From M55B154 sp964486725 (lineage in GTDB: Bacteria; Spirochaetota; UBA4802; UB4802): a stretch of DNA of 52,438 nt. Below are positions 1 to 6,675 of the stretch, piece by piece. Made by a program: the position numbers and the translations under genes. Below the pieces are notes generated by a model. It had not been told where the DNA came from and searched no databases. It worked only from the letters and a program-made list of their open reading frames with translations. Each line of letters starts with the position of its first letter. Positions within the stretch are counted from its first letter, which is position 1. Location: contig CAZAOK010000014.1 of NCBI GenBank assembly GCA_964486725.1, positions 1 through 52,438 on the forward strand, written 5' to 3'.

Positions 1-761
1 CAACGAGCTTTTAATACTATTTGCTTTCTGTTTTCCCGAGCATATCTCAACGCAATATCATGGTTCTTTAAAGACTCCTGACCGTCCGGTGAATCCGCAG
101 GTACAAGATAAAGATCTATCCCCTGGTTACCCGGTGACTGCCGAATGGCAAATTCATTTACAAGTTGCCCCAGGTAACGGGAACCACTATGAACAAGCAT
201 GAACAACTGCCCTTCATTGTTTACCTGGATCTCGAGGAAATGGTTCCCATCTCCTATTGTACCAATTTGCTGTTTTAGCTTTTTGACAACTTTATTGGTA
301 AGAAGCCTTGAATCATAATCAAATATTTCAAGGTTGTTTACGTGAGAAGATACTTCTGTATGGATCCTCCTTCCTGTTGGTATTTCCGCGTGTAATGCTT
401 TATATAATGTTTTCTCTTTTCCCGCAATGTCTTCAATCGAAATTGGGAGCGGAAGACCTGCCATGCCACAACCGGCATCACCTCCAATGGCGTTACTATA
501 CACATTACCAGTAGTTGGCAGCACGGCTCCATTCATGAGAACACCGCTGATATGAAAATCGGGCAGTATGGCCGCGTACTTGTACAAGTGACCAAGTTTT
601 GCAATTTTTGAAAGCACAAGGGCTTCGTCCTCACCGATCATGTTCTTTTCGGCCCAGACCTTCACATGTCCCTTACCGCTATGTATCTCGGTTATTTTGC
701 TTTTCCCGAGCTTTACCTGCTTCTTTTCAATCTTTATTTTTTTACTTACTCCACCAGCCAC
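1..761 (-). CDS. rtcB: RtcB-family RNA ligase, C-terminal end outside window
   Basis: RtcB joins RNA 2',3'-cyclic phosphate ends to 5'-OH ends with GTP and Mn2+. Translation of the minus strand from a GTG at 761 gives about 253 residues, open to the window edge. It contains PDFHISGVLMNGAVLPT (family PDVH...G.V.PT), then GGDAGCGM with the metal-binding Asp and Cys, then GDGNHFLEIQ and HSGSRYLG. All are RtcB landmarks in the correct order. An in-frame TAA lies upstream with no ATG after it. GTG is preceded by GGAGAG at 9 nt, so GTG is the chosen start. The region with the guanylylated histidine lies beyond the window. It is the last visible gene of an operon with a second RtcB homologue (1392..2318). 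The family call is solid, but the substrate is unknown. Confidence 0.9.
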   Translation of the reverse strand, partial: MAGGVSKKIKIEKKQVKLGKSKITEIHSGKGHVKVWAEKNMIGEDEALVLSKIAKLGHLYKYAAILPDFHISGVLMNGAVLPTTGNVYSNAIGGDAGCGMAGLPLPISIEDIAGKEKTLYKALHAEIPTGRRIHTEVSSHVNNLEIFDYDSRLLTNKVVKKLKQQIGTIGDGNHFLEIQVNNEGQLFMLVHSGSRYLGQLVNEFAIRQSPGNQGIDLYLVPADSPDGQESLKNHDIALRYARENRKQIVLKAR

Positions 762-849
762 TTTTTTTTGCTCTCCAATATTGAAATCAGGAATAACTGA
801 AACTTCTTCTTACGCTAATTCGTATTCGGAAAAATATGAAATACGCAGC

Positions 850-1332
850 TCACTTTGTGTTGTCATAGTCTACCAGAACCAGGGTATCTTCGGTTTGATC
901 AACTTTTAACAAACCCAGCAAACGCATGTGATGAGATACCACGCGAACAGGAATAAGATTATCAATTGTGACATGAAGCTGCTCCGCAATTATTCGCGCT
1001 TCACTTCCTGGCTTATCAATAAACTTGTCGAATATTTTCTTCATCATGTTGTTCTTTTGTTTGTAGTCGCGATTCAGCATAAATATTCCGTCGCTACCGC
1101 CTGGACTGTGAGCATGATTGGGTTCAAAACCGTATTGAGCATTTTTTAACGCAGTCAGCATCTGTTTACTCTTCCAGACATGGCCTTTTTTGCACGAAGA
1201 CCTGAGACGATCTGTGATGGCCAATCGTAATTTCTTACCATTTCTTTCGAATTCACCAATGATAACGTAAATTGAACCAGGTAGTTGACCTTCAACTTCT
1301 TCAATGGCTATCTTCAGTTCGTTGAGATTCAT
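850..1332 (-). CDS. hypothetical protein between two RtcB homologues
   Basis: This 160-aa protein is not recognised. The N-terminal half looks like a small alpha/beta domain (residues 1-60). A middle stretch around residues 60-90 contains ALKNAQYGFEPNHAHSPGGS, a plausible loop rich in His, Pro and Gly. The C-terminal half (95-150) is helical and may be a winged-helix-like segment. No signal peptide or membrane span is seen. It sits 59 nt downstream of the RtcB-like gene and 88 nt upstream of the partial rtcB, all on the same strand, so co-transcription is likely. Location alone suggests a partner or regulator in RNA repair. There is no motif evidence for that role. Confidence 0.7.
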   Translation of the reverse strand: MNLNELKIAIEEVEGQLPGSIYVIIGEFERNGKKLRLAITDRLRSSCKKGHVWKSKQMLTALKNAQYGFEPNHAHSPGGSDGIFMLNRDYKQKNNMMKKIFDKFIDKPGSEARIIAEQLHVTIDNLIPVRVVSHHMRLLGLLKVDQTEDTLVLVDYDNTK

Positions 1333-1391
1333 TTTCCCTCAGTACTTTTAGTGAGATTCTTAACTTCTTATTAGATGTTTGTCTGCCTCCA

Positions 1392-2318
1392 TCATAGATG
1401 CCCCATATATGCGACGACTGCAAATCGTTCTTCTACCTCTGTAAATCCGCCGAGTAGTTCAAGGCAGGCATCCAGGTCGCGATAGGCAAATGGACCGTCG
1501 GTGCGCAGCGACGAGTCCTCGATCCCCGATGGAAGCATGACTCGCTTTCGCAGTGCATCAAAATCGTAAGAATCCGCAAGGGGCTTGCAGTCTGAGCGAG
1601 ACATTGCACGGCCGGTTCCGTGGCTTAGAGCATTGAGTGCGTCCGCCACTCGCGAGGTGGCCCGTACCAAAGCGACATCACCGGCCATGTGGGACGGGAT
1701 GATGTTGAGATCACCCGGGCGCACGTGTACGGCACCCTTTCGAATAATTGCCCCTCCATCGGGCAGCAACTCATAGGTGTTATGCGGCAAGTCGAGAATC
1801 AATTCAAGTGGCCCCAGTTCGGCTTCTGCAGCGGCGTGGATCGTCGCACGGTTCTCATTCGCCCATGAGACAACCCGAGAAAACTCCCGATCGAATGTAG
1901 CGGGTGAGTCCACATACGCATCAACGAGACCAGATTCCAGACGTGAACCTGTGTGAATAAGTAAATACAAACAACTGTCTCCGTATGGCTCGAGAGCATC
2001 CAGGAAGTGATTCCCACCCCCAAGATCGCCCAGATATCCCTTGTTGATTCTTAGCCTATTAGCAATACCGTCCCAAACATCTTCGCTGAGTTCTTCAGGA
2101 GTCAGTTTACTGCGCACAAGACGCATCCCACATCCGCAGTCACTGACCGCAAAACGCCGCCAGTCTGGTTGTCTCGTCAGCACTGCCGTGCCTGTAGGAA
2201 GCGGTGATTTGCCCGGACATGCGTCTGGTAGAAAGACGACCTTCTCAGCGGAAAGGTCATGTGGTAACCACTGGCGCAGTCTCCATTCTGGTTCTGTTGA
2301 CAGGTTCAATATCTGCAT
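1392..2318 (-). CDS. short divergent RtcB-like protein
   Basis: This 308-aa second RtcB homologue is shorter than the usual 380-480 residues. Visible family motifs, in order, are VSDCGCGMRLV (metal Asp/Cys), LGGGNHFLDAL, HTGSR, LPHNTYEL, RKGAVHVRPGD, IPSHMAGDVALV and LSHGTGRAMSR. The last carries the histidine that is guanylylated in RtcB. The catalytic set therefore appears intact, although the N- and C-terminal parts are trimmed. The start ATG is preceded by GGAGAGAAGA. It is the first gene of the putative RNA-repair operon 2318 to 1. It differs strongly from the neighbouring RtcB, so it is not a recent duplicate. It may act on a different RNA end or serve as a partner subunit. Confidence 0.88.
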   Translation of the reverse strand: MQILNLSTEPEWRLRQWLPHDLSAEKVVFLPDACPGKSPLPTGTAVLTRQPDWRRFAVSDCGCGMRLVRSKLTPEELSEDVWDGIANRLRINKGYLGDLGGGNHFLDALEPYGDSCLYLLIHTGSRLESGLVDAYVDSPATFDREFSRVVSWANENRATIHAAAEAELGPLELILDLPHNTYELLPDGGAIIRKGAVHVRPGDLNIIPSHMAGDVALVRATSRVADALNALSHGTGRAMSRSDCKPLADSYDFDALRKRVMLPSGIEDSSLRTDGPFAYRDLDACLELLGGFTEVEERFAVVAYMGHL

Positions 2319-2424
2319 TCTTCTCTCCGTTCATCTAACGGGGAGCTCAGCCGCCCGGGGGCAAATTGCCGAGCACGTTGTAAAAGCCAAGTTTTTTCAA
2401 AAACCAAGGGCTTTGAAAAAACCG

Positions 2425-2697
2425 CTAGCTCTCCTGGGTCGGGCTGCAGCCTTTTGTTGACTTATTGTTTGATTCAGTATTCCTTGAGCGTGAATCCTGA
2501 ATTGCATCAAGAATGTCCTTTGTAGTGGCACTGGTTTTTATTCCAGGCACATCAAATGGAGAAGATTGTTTCGCTTGTTTAAACAGCACTGTAAACACTT
2601 CGCCCCCCCGACGTTTTATCACCACTTCTTCAGATCGTGCCAAATCCAATACAGTGGAAAGCTTTTGCCGGGCTTCTGAGTATGTAAAAACTTTCAT
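2425..2697 (-). CDS. Phd/YefM-type antitoxin
   Basis: This 90-aa protein has an N-terminal Phd/YefM fold signature (MKVFTYSEARQKLSTVLDLA, then VVIKRRGGEVFTVL), used for dimerisation and operator binding. A disordered polar C-terminal tail (residues 50-90) would wrap a toxin. Its ribosome binding site GGAGG lies inside the last codons of the upstream PIN gene (ATGGAGGTATAGGAATG), so the pair is translationally coupled. The toxin gene comes first, the reverse of the common order. The pairing is inferred from adjacency, while the Phd family call is firm. Confidence 0.85.
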   Translation of the reverse strand: MKVFTYSEARQKLSTVLDLARSEEVVIKRRGGEVFTVLFKQAKQSSPFDVPGIKTSATTKDILDAIQDSRSRNTESNNKSTKGCSPTQES

Positions 2698-2699
2698 TC

Positions 2700-3092
2700 C
2701 TATACCTCCATGGCCTGTATACCTAAATTATTTGCCACTTCAATCATTCGGCGATCAAGGGTAAGCAAGGGGCTATGTAAGGAAAGAGCGCATGTTAAAA
2801 AATAGGCATCATATGCATAAATATTGAACTGAGAAGCTATTTCAAGCGCTTTAGGGATATCAATCCTTCGTAGATCCACAGGTATTTTTTGAGTTGCAAG
2901 CCAGATGTCAGGTAACTCTTGATGAGTTATTCTCTGTCTTTTGAGCATAGCAGATAAAGCATTGCCAATTTCAAACGGCAATACTTCCGGTGCTATTAGT
3001 TCATGACCTACGGAAAGGTTAATAATTCTGTCCCTTTCCGGTTCGTAGAGGGTAACTGCCAAAAATGTACTTGTATCTGCTGTTATTTTCAT
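2700..3092 (-). CDS. PIN-domain toxin (VapC-like ribonuclease)
   Basis: This 130-aa PIN domain is predicted to be a Mg2+-dependent RNase. The acidic positions are visible: Asp in ITADTSTFLA (residue 6), Glu in LPFEIGNALSA, Asp in YAYDAYFLTCA and Asp in LLTLDRRM. An upstream in-frame ATG at 3161 would add 23 residues with no family similarity. The ATG at 3092 starts exactly at the PIN fold and was chosen. No Shine-Dalgarno precedes it, and a palindrome begins 2 nt upstream, so translation may be leaderless. It is followed directly by the Phd antitoxin gene. Confidence 0.87.
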   Translation of the reverse strand: MKITADTSTFLAVTLYEPERDRIINLSVGHELIAPEVLPFEIGNALSAMLKRQRITHQELPDIWLATQKIPVDLRRIDIPKALEIASQFNIYAYDAYFLTCALSLHSPLLTLDRRMIEVANNLGIQAMEV

Positions 3093-3094
3093 AA

Positions 3095-3106
3095 GTACAA
3101 TTGTAC
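3095..3106. promoter_or_regulatory. palindrome GTACAATTGTAC, putative operator of the PIN/Phd pair
   Basis: A perfect 12-bp palindrome lies 2 nt upstream of the PIN-gene start, with partly symmetric flanks (AAG/CTT). Phd-family antitoxins repress their own operons through such palindromes. The assignment is inferred from position and symmetry. Confidence 0.5.
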
Positions 3107-3123
3107 ACTTATTTCTGATTCTG

Positions 3124-3312
3124 TCAAGATATTGAAAAAAAATTTGGCTTGAGAACTTCATTATTTATTCCAGGTATTCCCGGTCTCCCTACATGAATCT
3201 TATAGGGATCCATGAGATCAGGATACCCTACCTGGTACCTGCCGATAAGGTCATACCCGTTGTTATTGGGAAAACCGGGCAAGCCATTGTTGAAATTATT
3301 ACAATTATGCAT
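3124..3312 (-). CDS. small Asn/Gly/Pro-rich protein
   Basis: This 62-aa protein begins MHNCNNFNNGLPGFPNNNGY. It is rich in Asn, Gly, Pro and Tyr, with repeated PG/FP elements. Start choice: ATG 3312 has a near-ideal AGGAGG five to six nt upstream, whereas the longer reading from 3465 has no binding site and overlaps the preceding gene. It has no signal peptide, membrane span or known domain. It lies 49 nt after the 90-aa gene, and both follow the TTTTCGTCA promoter motif at 3833, so it probably belongs to the same regulon as the large cluster. The function is unknown. The composition suggests a flexible or structural peptide. Confidence 0.6.
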   Translation of the reverse strand: MHNCNNFNNGLPGFPNNNGYDLIGRYQVGYPDLMDPYKIHVGRPGIPGINNEVLKPNFFSIS

Positions 3313-3361
3313 TCTATCCTCCTGAATGATACCCGTATTACGGGAAGGCCCGTGCCCCGGG

Positions 3362-3634
3362 CTACGAGGCCCGGGACTGTCCAGAACCCTCCAGCCCCTC
3401 TTCGAGGCGCCGGAACTGGTCCTCCGTAAAATGACAGGTGCGGCTGTTTCGTATGCCCCGCACATCTGTCACCAAAACCACCTGTACCATGCAATAACGA
3501 CCGGGTACAGTTACATCAACGGAGAGTCTCCGCTGATTACCCTGCGCGTCGATGTACTCGACGCTGCCCCTGGAACCGGGACGAAGGAATACGTCCTTCT
3601 GGTACCAGGACACGCTCGCGATGCTTGTAGACAT
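3362..3634 (-). CDS. small hypothetical protein, first gene of motif-driven operon
   Basis: This 90-aa protein starts MSTSIASVSWYQKDVFLRPG. It alternates beta-like segments (SVEYIDAQGNQRRLSVDV, YCMVQVVLVTDV) and ends in a charged helix (TEDQFRRLEEGLEG). It looks like a small all-beta domain with a C-terminal helix. GGAGG lies 5-9 nt upstream of the ATG, which supports expression. An overlapping ORF reading from 3780 in another frame lacks a usable ribosome binding site. It is not recognised. The promoter motif at 3833 lies about 200 nt upstream, with a hairpin between. Confidence 0.65.
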   Translation of the reverse strand: MSTSIASVSWYQKDVFLRPGSRGSVEYIDAQGNQRRLSVDVTVPGRYCMVQVVLVTDVRGIRNSRTCHFTEDQFRRLEEGLEGSGQSRAS

Positions 3635-3722
3635 GCATACCTCCGTTTTTTACCGCGCATAGCCACTACCCTGTTGCGGGCAGTGCCATCCTCTACGCGG
3701 TTTACTGTTGTGAAAGAGCCGC

Positions 3723-3757
3723 GGGGTTGCATAACCGGGAACTTTTCCCGGTACCCC
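3723..3757 (-). other. stem-loop in leader of the 3634 operon
   Basis: Eight perfect pairs, ACCGGGAA (3734..3741) with TTCCCGGT (3745..3752), enclose a 3-nt loop. They are extended by GGGG (3723..3726) with CCCC (3754..3757). The stem sits in the untranslated leader between the promoter motif at 3833 and the ATG at 3634. No U-run follows on the minus strand, so it is not a standard terminator. It may control translation or mRNA stability. Confidence 0.55.
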
Positions 3758-3832
3758 TTACGCAACTTGCAAACGGACATGGTGTCTACATTGGATTCCT
3801 CCGGTAGTGTTGTTTTGTGTGTACACTCTTAT

Positions 3833-3841
3833 TGACGAAAA
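3833..3841 (-). promoter_or_regulatory. TTTTCGTCA motif, site 1 (upstream of 3634 operon)
   Basis: First of six TTTTCGTCA occurrences, all minus strand and all upstream of a transcription unit. It is embedded in a longer 33-bp block (3818..3850) that is nearly repeated at 6248..6280. It is a candidate -10 element for the ECF-like sigma factor at 35746..36741. No shared -35 is visible by eye. Confidence 0.6.
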
Positions 3842-3921
3842 GAAGTTGGTGGGTGGTTTTATTTTTTTTCTGGGAATGATAAAAATGGATAAGACATGAA
3901 ACCGGCTTTAACTAAGCAACA

Positions 3922-4323
3922 TTATTTCTTTGACCAATTTTCTATATTCAATCCCTTAACCCTGTTAAAATGTTTTTCATTATTTGTAACTAATGTTGCA
4001 TTCATTGTCAGTGCAGTTGCTGCTATTAATAAATCAAAATCATCAATTGGTTCACCGGCTCTTTGTAAGTTGACTTTTAACTCACAGAAAGTTTCTATGA
4101 TTGCTTTATCGATATCTATTATTGGGAATAATTCTTTTATTCGATACACTATGGCTGTATTCTTTTCGTAATTTTGTGATTTTTTCGCACCGAACAACAA
4201 TTCACCATAAGTAATCACTGATATTGATTTGGGAATATTCTCATTTTTTATAAAATGCGCATGAACAACAGGATCGCCTTTTATACTATAAATAATTATG
4301 TTTGTATCAATCAAATATGGCAT
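3922..4323 (-). CDS. VapC-type PIN-domain toxin
   Basis: This 133-aa PIN domain is predicted to be a tRNA- or rRNA-cleaving RNase toxin. Visible acidic residues are Asp6 in YLIDTNIIIY, Glu in ITYGELLFGA and Asp in PIDDFDLLIAATAL. The C-terminal LVTNNEKHF motif is typical of VapC (usually LVTxNxxHF). Its start overlaps the end of the antitoxin gene by 17 nt, and a GGGAGG site lies inside the antitoxin gene. This is the classical antitoxin-first order. It is unrelated in close sequence to the PIN protein at 2700..3092. Confidence 0.92.
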   Translation of the reverse strand: MPYLIDTNIIIYSIKGDPVVHAHFIKNENIPKSISVITYGELLFGAKKSQNYEKNTAIVYRIKELFPIIDIDKAIIETFCELKVNLQRAGEPIDDFDLLIAATALTMNATLVTNNEKHFNRVKGLNIENWSKK

Positions 4324-4585
4324 TTTCTTTTTTAAACCTCCCAGAGTTTTTACGGGATCTTTTTATCGAATCAATTATTTCATCCGCACTGCGTTCATCT
4401 TCCCATGCCCCGGAAAGTGCTAAAAAATCTCTTGTTGTATTATTTTTAAAAACTGCCGGATTTGAAAGATACTTTTCTATAATGAATATTACTTCCTGGC
4501 TTATAGACCTGTTTTCTCTTTTCGCTATCGATTTTAATGAAGCATATAATCTATCGTCAAGATCTCTGACCTGTAAAATTGCCAT
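4307..4585 (-). CDS. ribbon-helix-helix antitoxin (FitA/VapB-like)
   Basis: This 92-aa protein begins with a ribbon-helix-helix DNA-binding domain (MAILQVRDLDDRLYASLKSI, then RSISQEVIFIIEKYL). The C-terminal acidic/basic tail (residues 50-92) would neutralise the PIN toxin encoded immediately downstream. The RHH fold usually binds short inverted or direct repeats in its own promoter. A matching repeat with two TTCATGAA palindromes lies 36 nt upstream (4621..4655). The ribosome binding site is AGAGGTGATA. Confidence 0.9.
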   Translation of the reverse strand: MAILQVRDLDDRLYASLKSIAKRENRSISQEVIFIIEKYLSNPAVFKNNTTRDFLALSGAWEDERSADEIIDSIKRSRKNSGRFKKENAIFD

Positions 4586-4620
4586 ATTATCACCTCTTTA
4601 TACAGGTAATATAATAATAT

Positions 4621-4655
4621 TTCATGAAAAGTCAACCATATTTCATGAACAACGG
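4621..4655. repeat. double TTCATGAA element, putative VapBC operator
   Basis: This 35-bp block contains two copies of the palindrome TTCATGAA, 21 bp apart centre to centre (two helical turns). It lies just upstream of the antitoxin gene at 4585. The spacing suits binding of two RHH dimers. A second copy with five differences lies at 6513..6547, where no toxin-antitoxin gene remains. Confidence 0.6.
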
Positions 4656-4718
4656 TGTTGCGCATAATAATGTTTCGAAATACGTACATCTTATATTATG
4701 ATATAAATACAGGAAAAA

Positions 4719-5042
4719 TTACCCCATAATGTCAAATGTCACTTTATCCATATCTATCCCAATCTTTTCAAAAAAATCATGCATATTAAAATTATTATTC
4801 AAGTCACTGGTACCTGTAATATACTCCTCATAACAGGTAATACTCCATGGTGTAAAAAATCCACCAAATTCACCTCTTCCTCTCGGCCTGAAGGATGAAT
4901 CAAGTTCTCCGCTTTCTAACATCTGGCTTGCGTGTGAAACGTGATTCAGGATCTTGTTGACCTGGTCATCGGTAACATCTTTTAACGAGATGACGAAACT
5001 CATGGATGAACTGTTACTGACAAAACCTCTACGTATCTTCAT
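4719..5042 (-). CDS. GFVSNSSS-type small protein, possible radical SAM substrate
   Basis: This 107-aa protein begins MKIRRGFVSNSSSMSFVISL. I recall the N-terminal signature RxGFVSNSSSxSF from many otherwise unannotated bacterial and phage proteins, but cannot name a function. The rest is acidic and polar, with no membrane span. It starts 14 nt after the radical SAM gene, with GAGGTG nine nt upstream, so the two are almost certainly co-expressed. The conserved serine block next to a radical SAM gene raises the possibility that it is a modified peptide or protein. That is inference from proximity only. Confidence 0.7.
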   Translation of the reverse strand: MKIRRGFVSNSSSMSFVISLKDVTDDQVNKILNHVSHASQMLESGELDSSFRPRGRGEFGGFFTPWSITCYEEYITGTSDLNNNFNMHDFFEKIGIDMDKVTFDIMG

Positions 5043-5056
5043 ACTGTATTCACCTC

Positions 5057-6118
5057 TTATATATTGTACAAAGGACAGACACGATTTGATTTGATCATTT
5101 TATTACGCCATTCGCGTATCAACTCTGAATTCCAGCATTCTTCGATGAAATCAGATATTGAAAGCAGGTCGATGCCATCCATAAAATCCGGATGTGCTTT
5201 TTCAGCAAAAGAACAGGGAAAATACCTGCCCCTGTTATTCACATATAACGAAAACATACCAAAGGATTCACATGGTTCAACCATTTTTTCCATCCGTTCT
5301 TTATCCGGATGTGTTTCTATGGATTTTAAAAACTTGTGCGCGGAACAGCTATCAAAGCCAAATCGAATACCCTTGCCAAGCGCAAAATCTATCAACCTTT
5401 CAAACTCTGCCTGGCTGGCAGGGGTAAAACTTTTTCCACGACCCATTTGCTTTAATGAAAGGAAGATCACACCATGCAGGTTGTCCAGTCTTTTGTCATG
5501 CACAACATCTTCTATTAATTCAAATGCCCCCGGGTATGTTTCATGGGAAAGCATGTAATGAATATTTACCTGCCCGTGGCCCAGGCCGCATAGCTTTTCT
5601 ACCGCGTTATACGTAATGTCCTTATCGTACAATGAAACCGATATCCCTCCCATATACCTGGCCAGCTGGCCGGCGAGATAATCTGTTAACCGGTCTCCAT
5701 TAATTGTTATGTTCGGTATGATACCCTTCTCATGGCAATACGCCGAGATTTCCCACAGGTCAGCATTCGCATCAATATCTCCAATACCAAGTGCCACCTG
5801 TGTGATTGAATTCGGGAGCACATCAATTATTTTGCTGAATGTTCCAAATGACATATTGTGGCCTGCAGGTGTATTAGACTTATAGCAGAACTTGCACGGG
5901 GTATTATTTACTCCATGACATATGTCGCTTATCTCGATATCAGCTATTTCGGGCAATCCAAACAGGGGATCATCATTTATGTTTTTACCCCATCTCAGGA
6001 ACAGCCCATCCTTTTTATAAAAGTTGTAGTTATACCACGAAGACCGCAGTATCTTTTTTTCCCTGCTGTCCTTTATTACCATATCGTTAATTGATATTTT
6101 ATTATACTCGTTTTTCAT
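5057..6118 (-). CDS. radical SAM protein with unusual cysteine spacing
   Basis: This 353-aa radical SAM enzyme should cleave S-adenosylmethionine to a 5'-deoxyadenosyl radical. The cluster cysteines are Cys67, Cys75 and Cys78 (ICHGVNNTPCKFCY), that is CX7CX2C rather than the classical CX3CX2C. The following barrel is recognisable (QVALGIGDIDANAD, GIIPNITINGD, GGISVSLYD, FGFDSCSAHKF). The C-terminus holds further cysteines (VEPCES, YFPCSF, VCPLY) compatible with a SPASM-like auxiliary cluster, as in peptide-modifying enzymes. It is followed by the 107-aa GFVSNSSS protein. A promoter motif lies about 145 nt upstream. The substrate is unknown. Confidence 0.85.
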   Translation of the reverse strand: MKNEYNKISINDMVIKDSREKKILRSSWYNYNFYKKDGLFLRWGKNINDDPLFGLPEIADIEISDICHGVNNTPCKFCYKSNTPAGHNMSFGTFSKIIDVLPNSITQVALGIGDIDANADLWEISAYCHEKGIIPNITINGDRLTDYLAGQLARYMGGISVSLYDKDITYNAVEKLCGLGHGQVNIHYMLSHETYPGAFELIEDVVHDKRLDNLHGVIFLSLKQMGRGKSFTPASQAEFERLIDFALGKGIRFGFDSCSAHKFLKSIETHPDKERMEKMVEPCESFGMFSLYVNNRGRYFPCSFAEKAHPDFMDGIDLLSISDFIEECWNSELIREWRNKMIKSNRVCPLYNI

Positions 6119-6263
6119 GTCTTAAATCCTGGAACTACCTGTTTGCAATCGGGTATACCCTTTTATTGGGTGGTGTTTTTATGATCAAAATTAACATTAA
6201 CTATTGCATAACAGGGGTGTCAATGAATACCCTTGCTGTGATGAATTGGGTGTACTCTGTTGT

Positions 6264-6272
6264 TGACGAAAA
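6264..6272 (-). promoter_or_regulatory. TTTTCGTCA motif, site 2 (upstream of radical SAM operon)
   Basis: Same core as the other five sites. Around it, 33 bp (6248..6280) match 3818..3850 with about four differences, so the whole promoter region was duplicated or is under selection. The leader to the ATG at 6118 is long (about 145 nt) and contains the palindrome GGGTATACCC. Confidence 0.6.
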
Positions 6273-6380
6273 GAAGTTGGGGAAGTTATGATTTTTTCCA
6301 CTCTTTCCTGATTCTTGGGAAAGTAAAACAGTTCTTTACAACAAAACCTATTCGATTGCAATTTACATAATTATTTTAAC

Positions 6381-6458
6381 CGCAGATACACACAATTAAG
6401 TGAAAGTGAGCAGTGAAGAGTTATCAGTTCACTACTCACTTTTCACTACTCATCTGCG
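6381..6458. repeat. imperfect inverted repeat, MITE-like
   Basis: Outer arms CGCAGAT (6381..6387) and ATCTGCG (6452..6458) enclose longer inner arms, AGTGAAAGTGAGCAGTGAA (6399..6417) with its near-complement at 6428..6447 (one bulge, one mismatch). The transcript would fold into a long hairpin. It has no coding content and is likely a miniature or extragenic palindromic repeat. Confidence 0.6.
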
Positions 6459-6512
6459 TTTCTACTTCAACAATCTCAGTACAACATGGAGCGAAGCGGA
6501 ATGTAATCAAAA

Positions 6513-6547
6513 TTCATGAAAAGCCAGCCATTATTCATGAACAATGG
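6513..6547. repeat. second copy of the double TTCATGAA element
   Basis: It matches 4621..4655 at 30 of 35 positions, including both TTCATGAA palindromes. No RHH or PIN gene follows it. It may be the scar of a lost toxin-antitoxin pair or an extra binding site for the antitoxin at 4307..4585. Confidence 0.55.
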
Positions 6548-6675
6548 CATTGGACTCACTGACCCAGTAGTGCTCCCACATGTGCCATCTTAAACCAGAT
6601 GTTAACACTAATATACAGGATTTTATTGACACTGGTTATCCCATAAATCGATTTAACGAATGTTAAGTACTATCT

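Larger units (their letters stand above)
6119..6675. other. gene-free stretch with promoter motif and repeats
   Basis: No convincing gene lies in these 557 bases; the short plus-strand reading here has no ribosome binding site or family features. The stretch holds the leader of the radical SAM operon with promoter motif site 2, a large imperfect inverted repeat (6381..6458) and a relic of the VapBC operator element (6513..6547). It separates the small left-hand operons from the end of the large cluster. Confidence 0.7.

Noticed and set aside
2333..2420. attC-like ATCTAAC near the toxin-antitoxin pair
   Set aside because: Matches the R'' consensus by chance; no matching GTTRRRY partner or integrase is visible.
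3511..3780. 89-aa minus-strand reading upstream of and overlapping the 90-aa gene
   Set aside because: It overlaps a better-supported gene in another frame; its ATG is 17 nt from the only Shine-Dalgarno, and the sequence contains a hairpin, so it is treated as leader.
6091..6291. 66-aa plus-strand reading over the radical SAM leader
   Set aside because: No ribosome binding site, no family features, and it covers the promoter motif.
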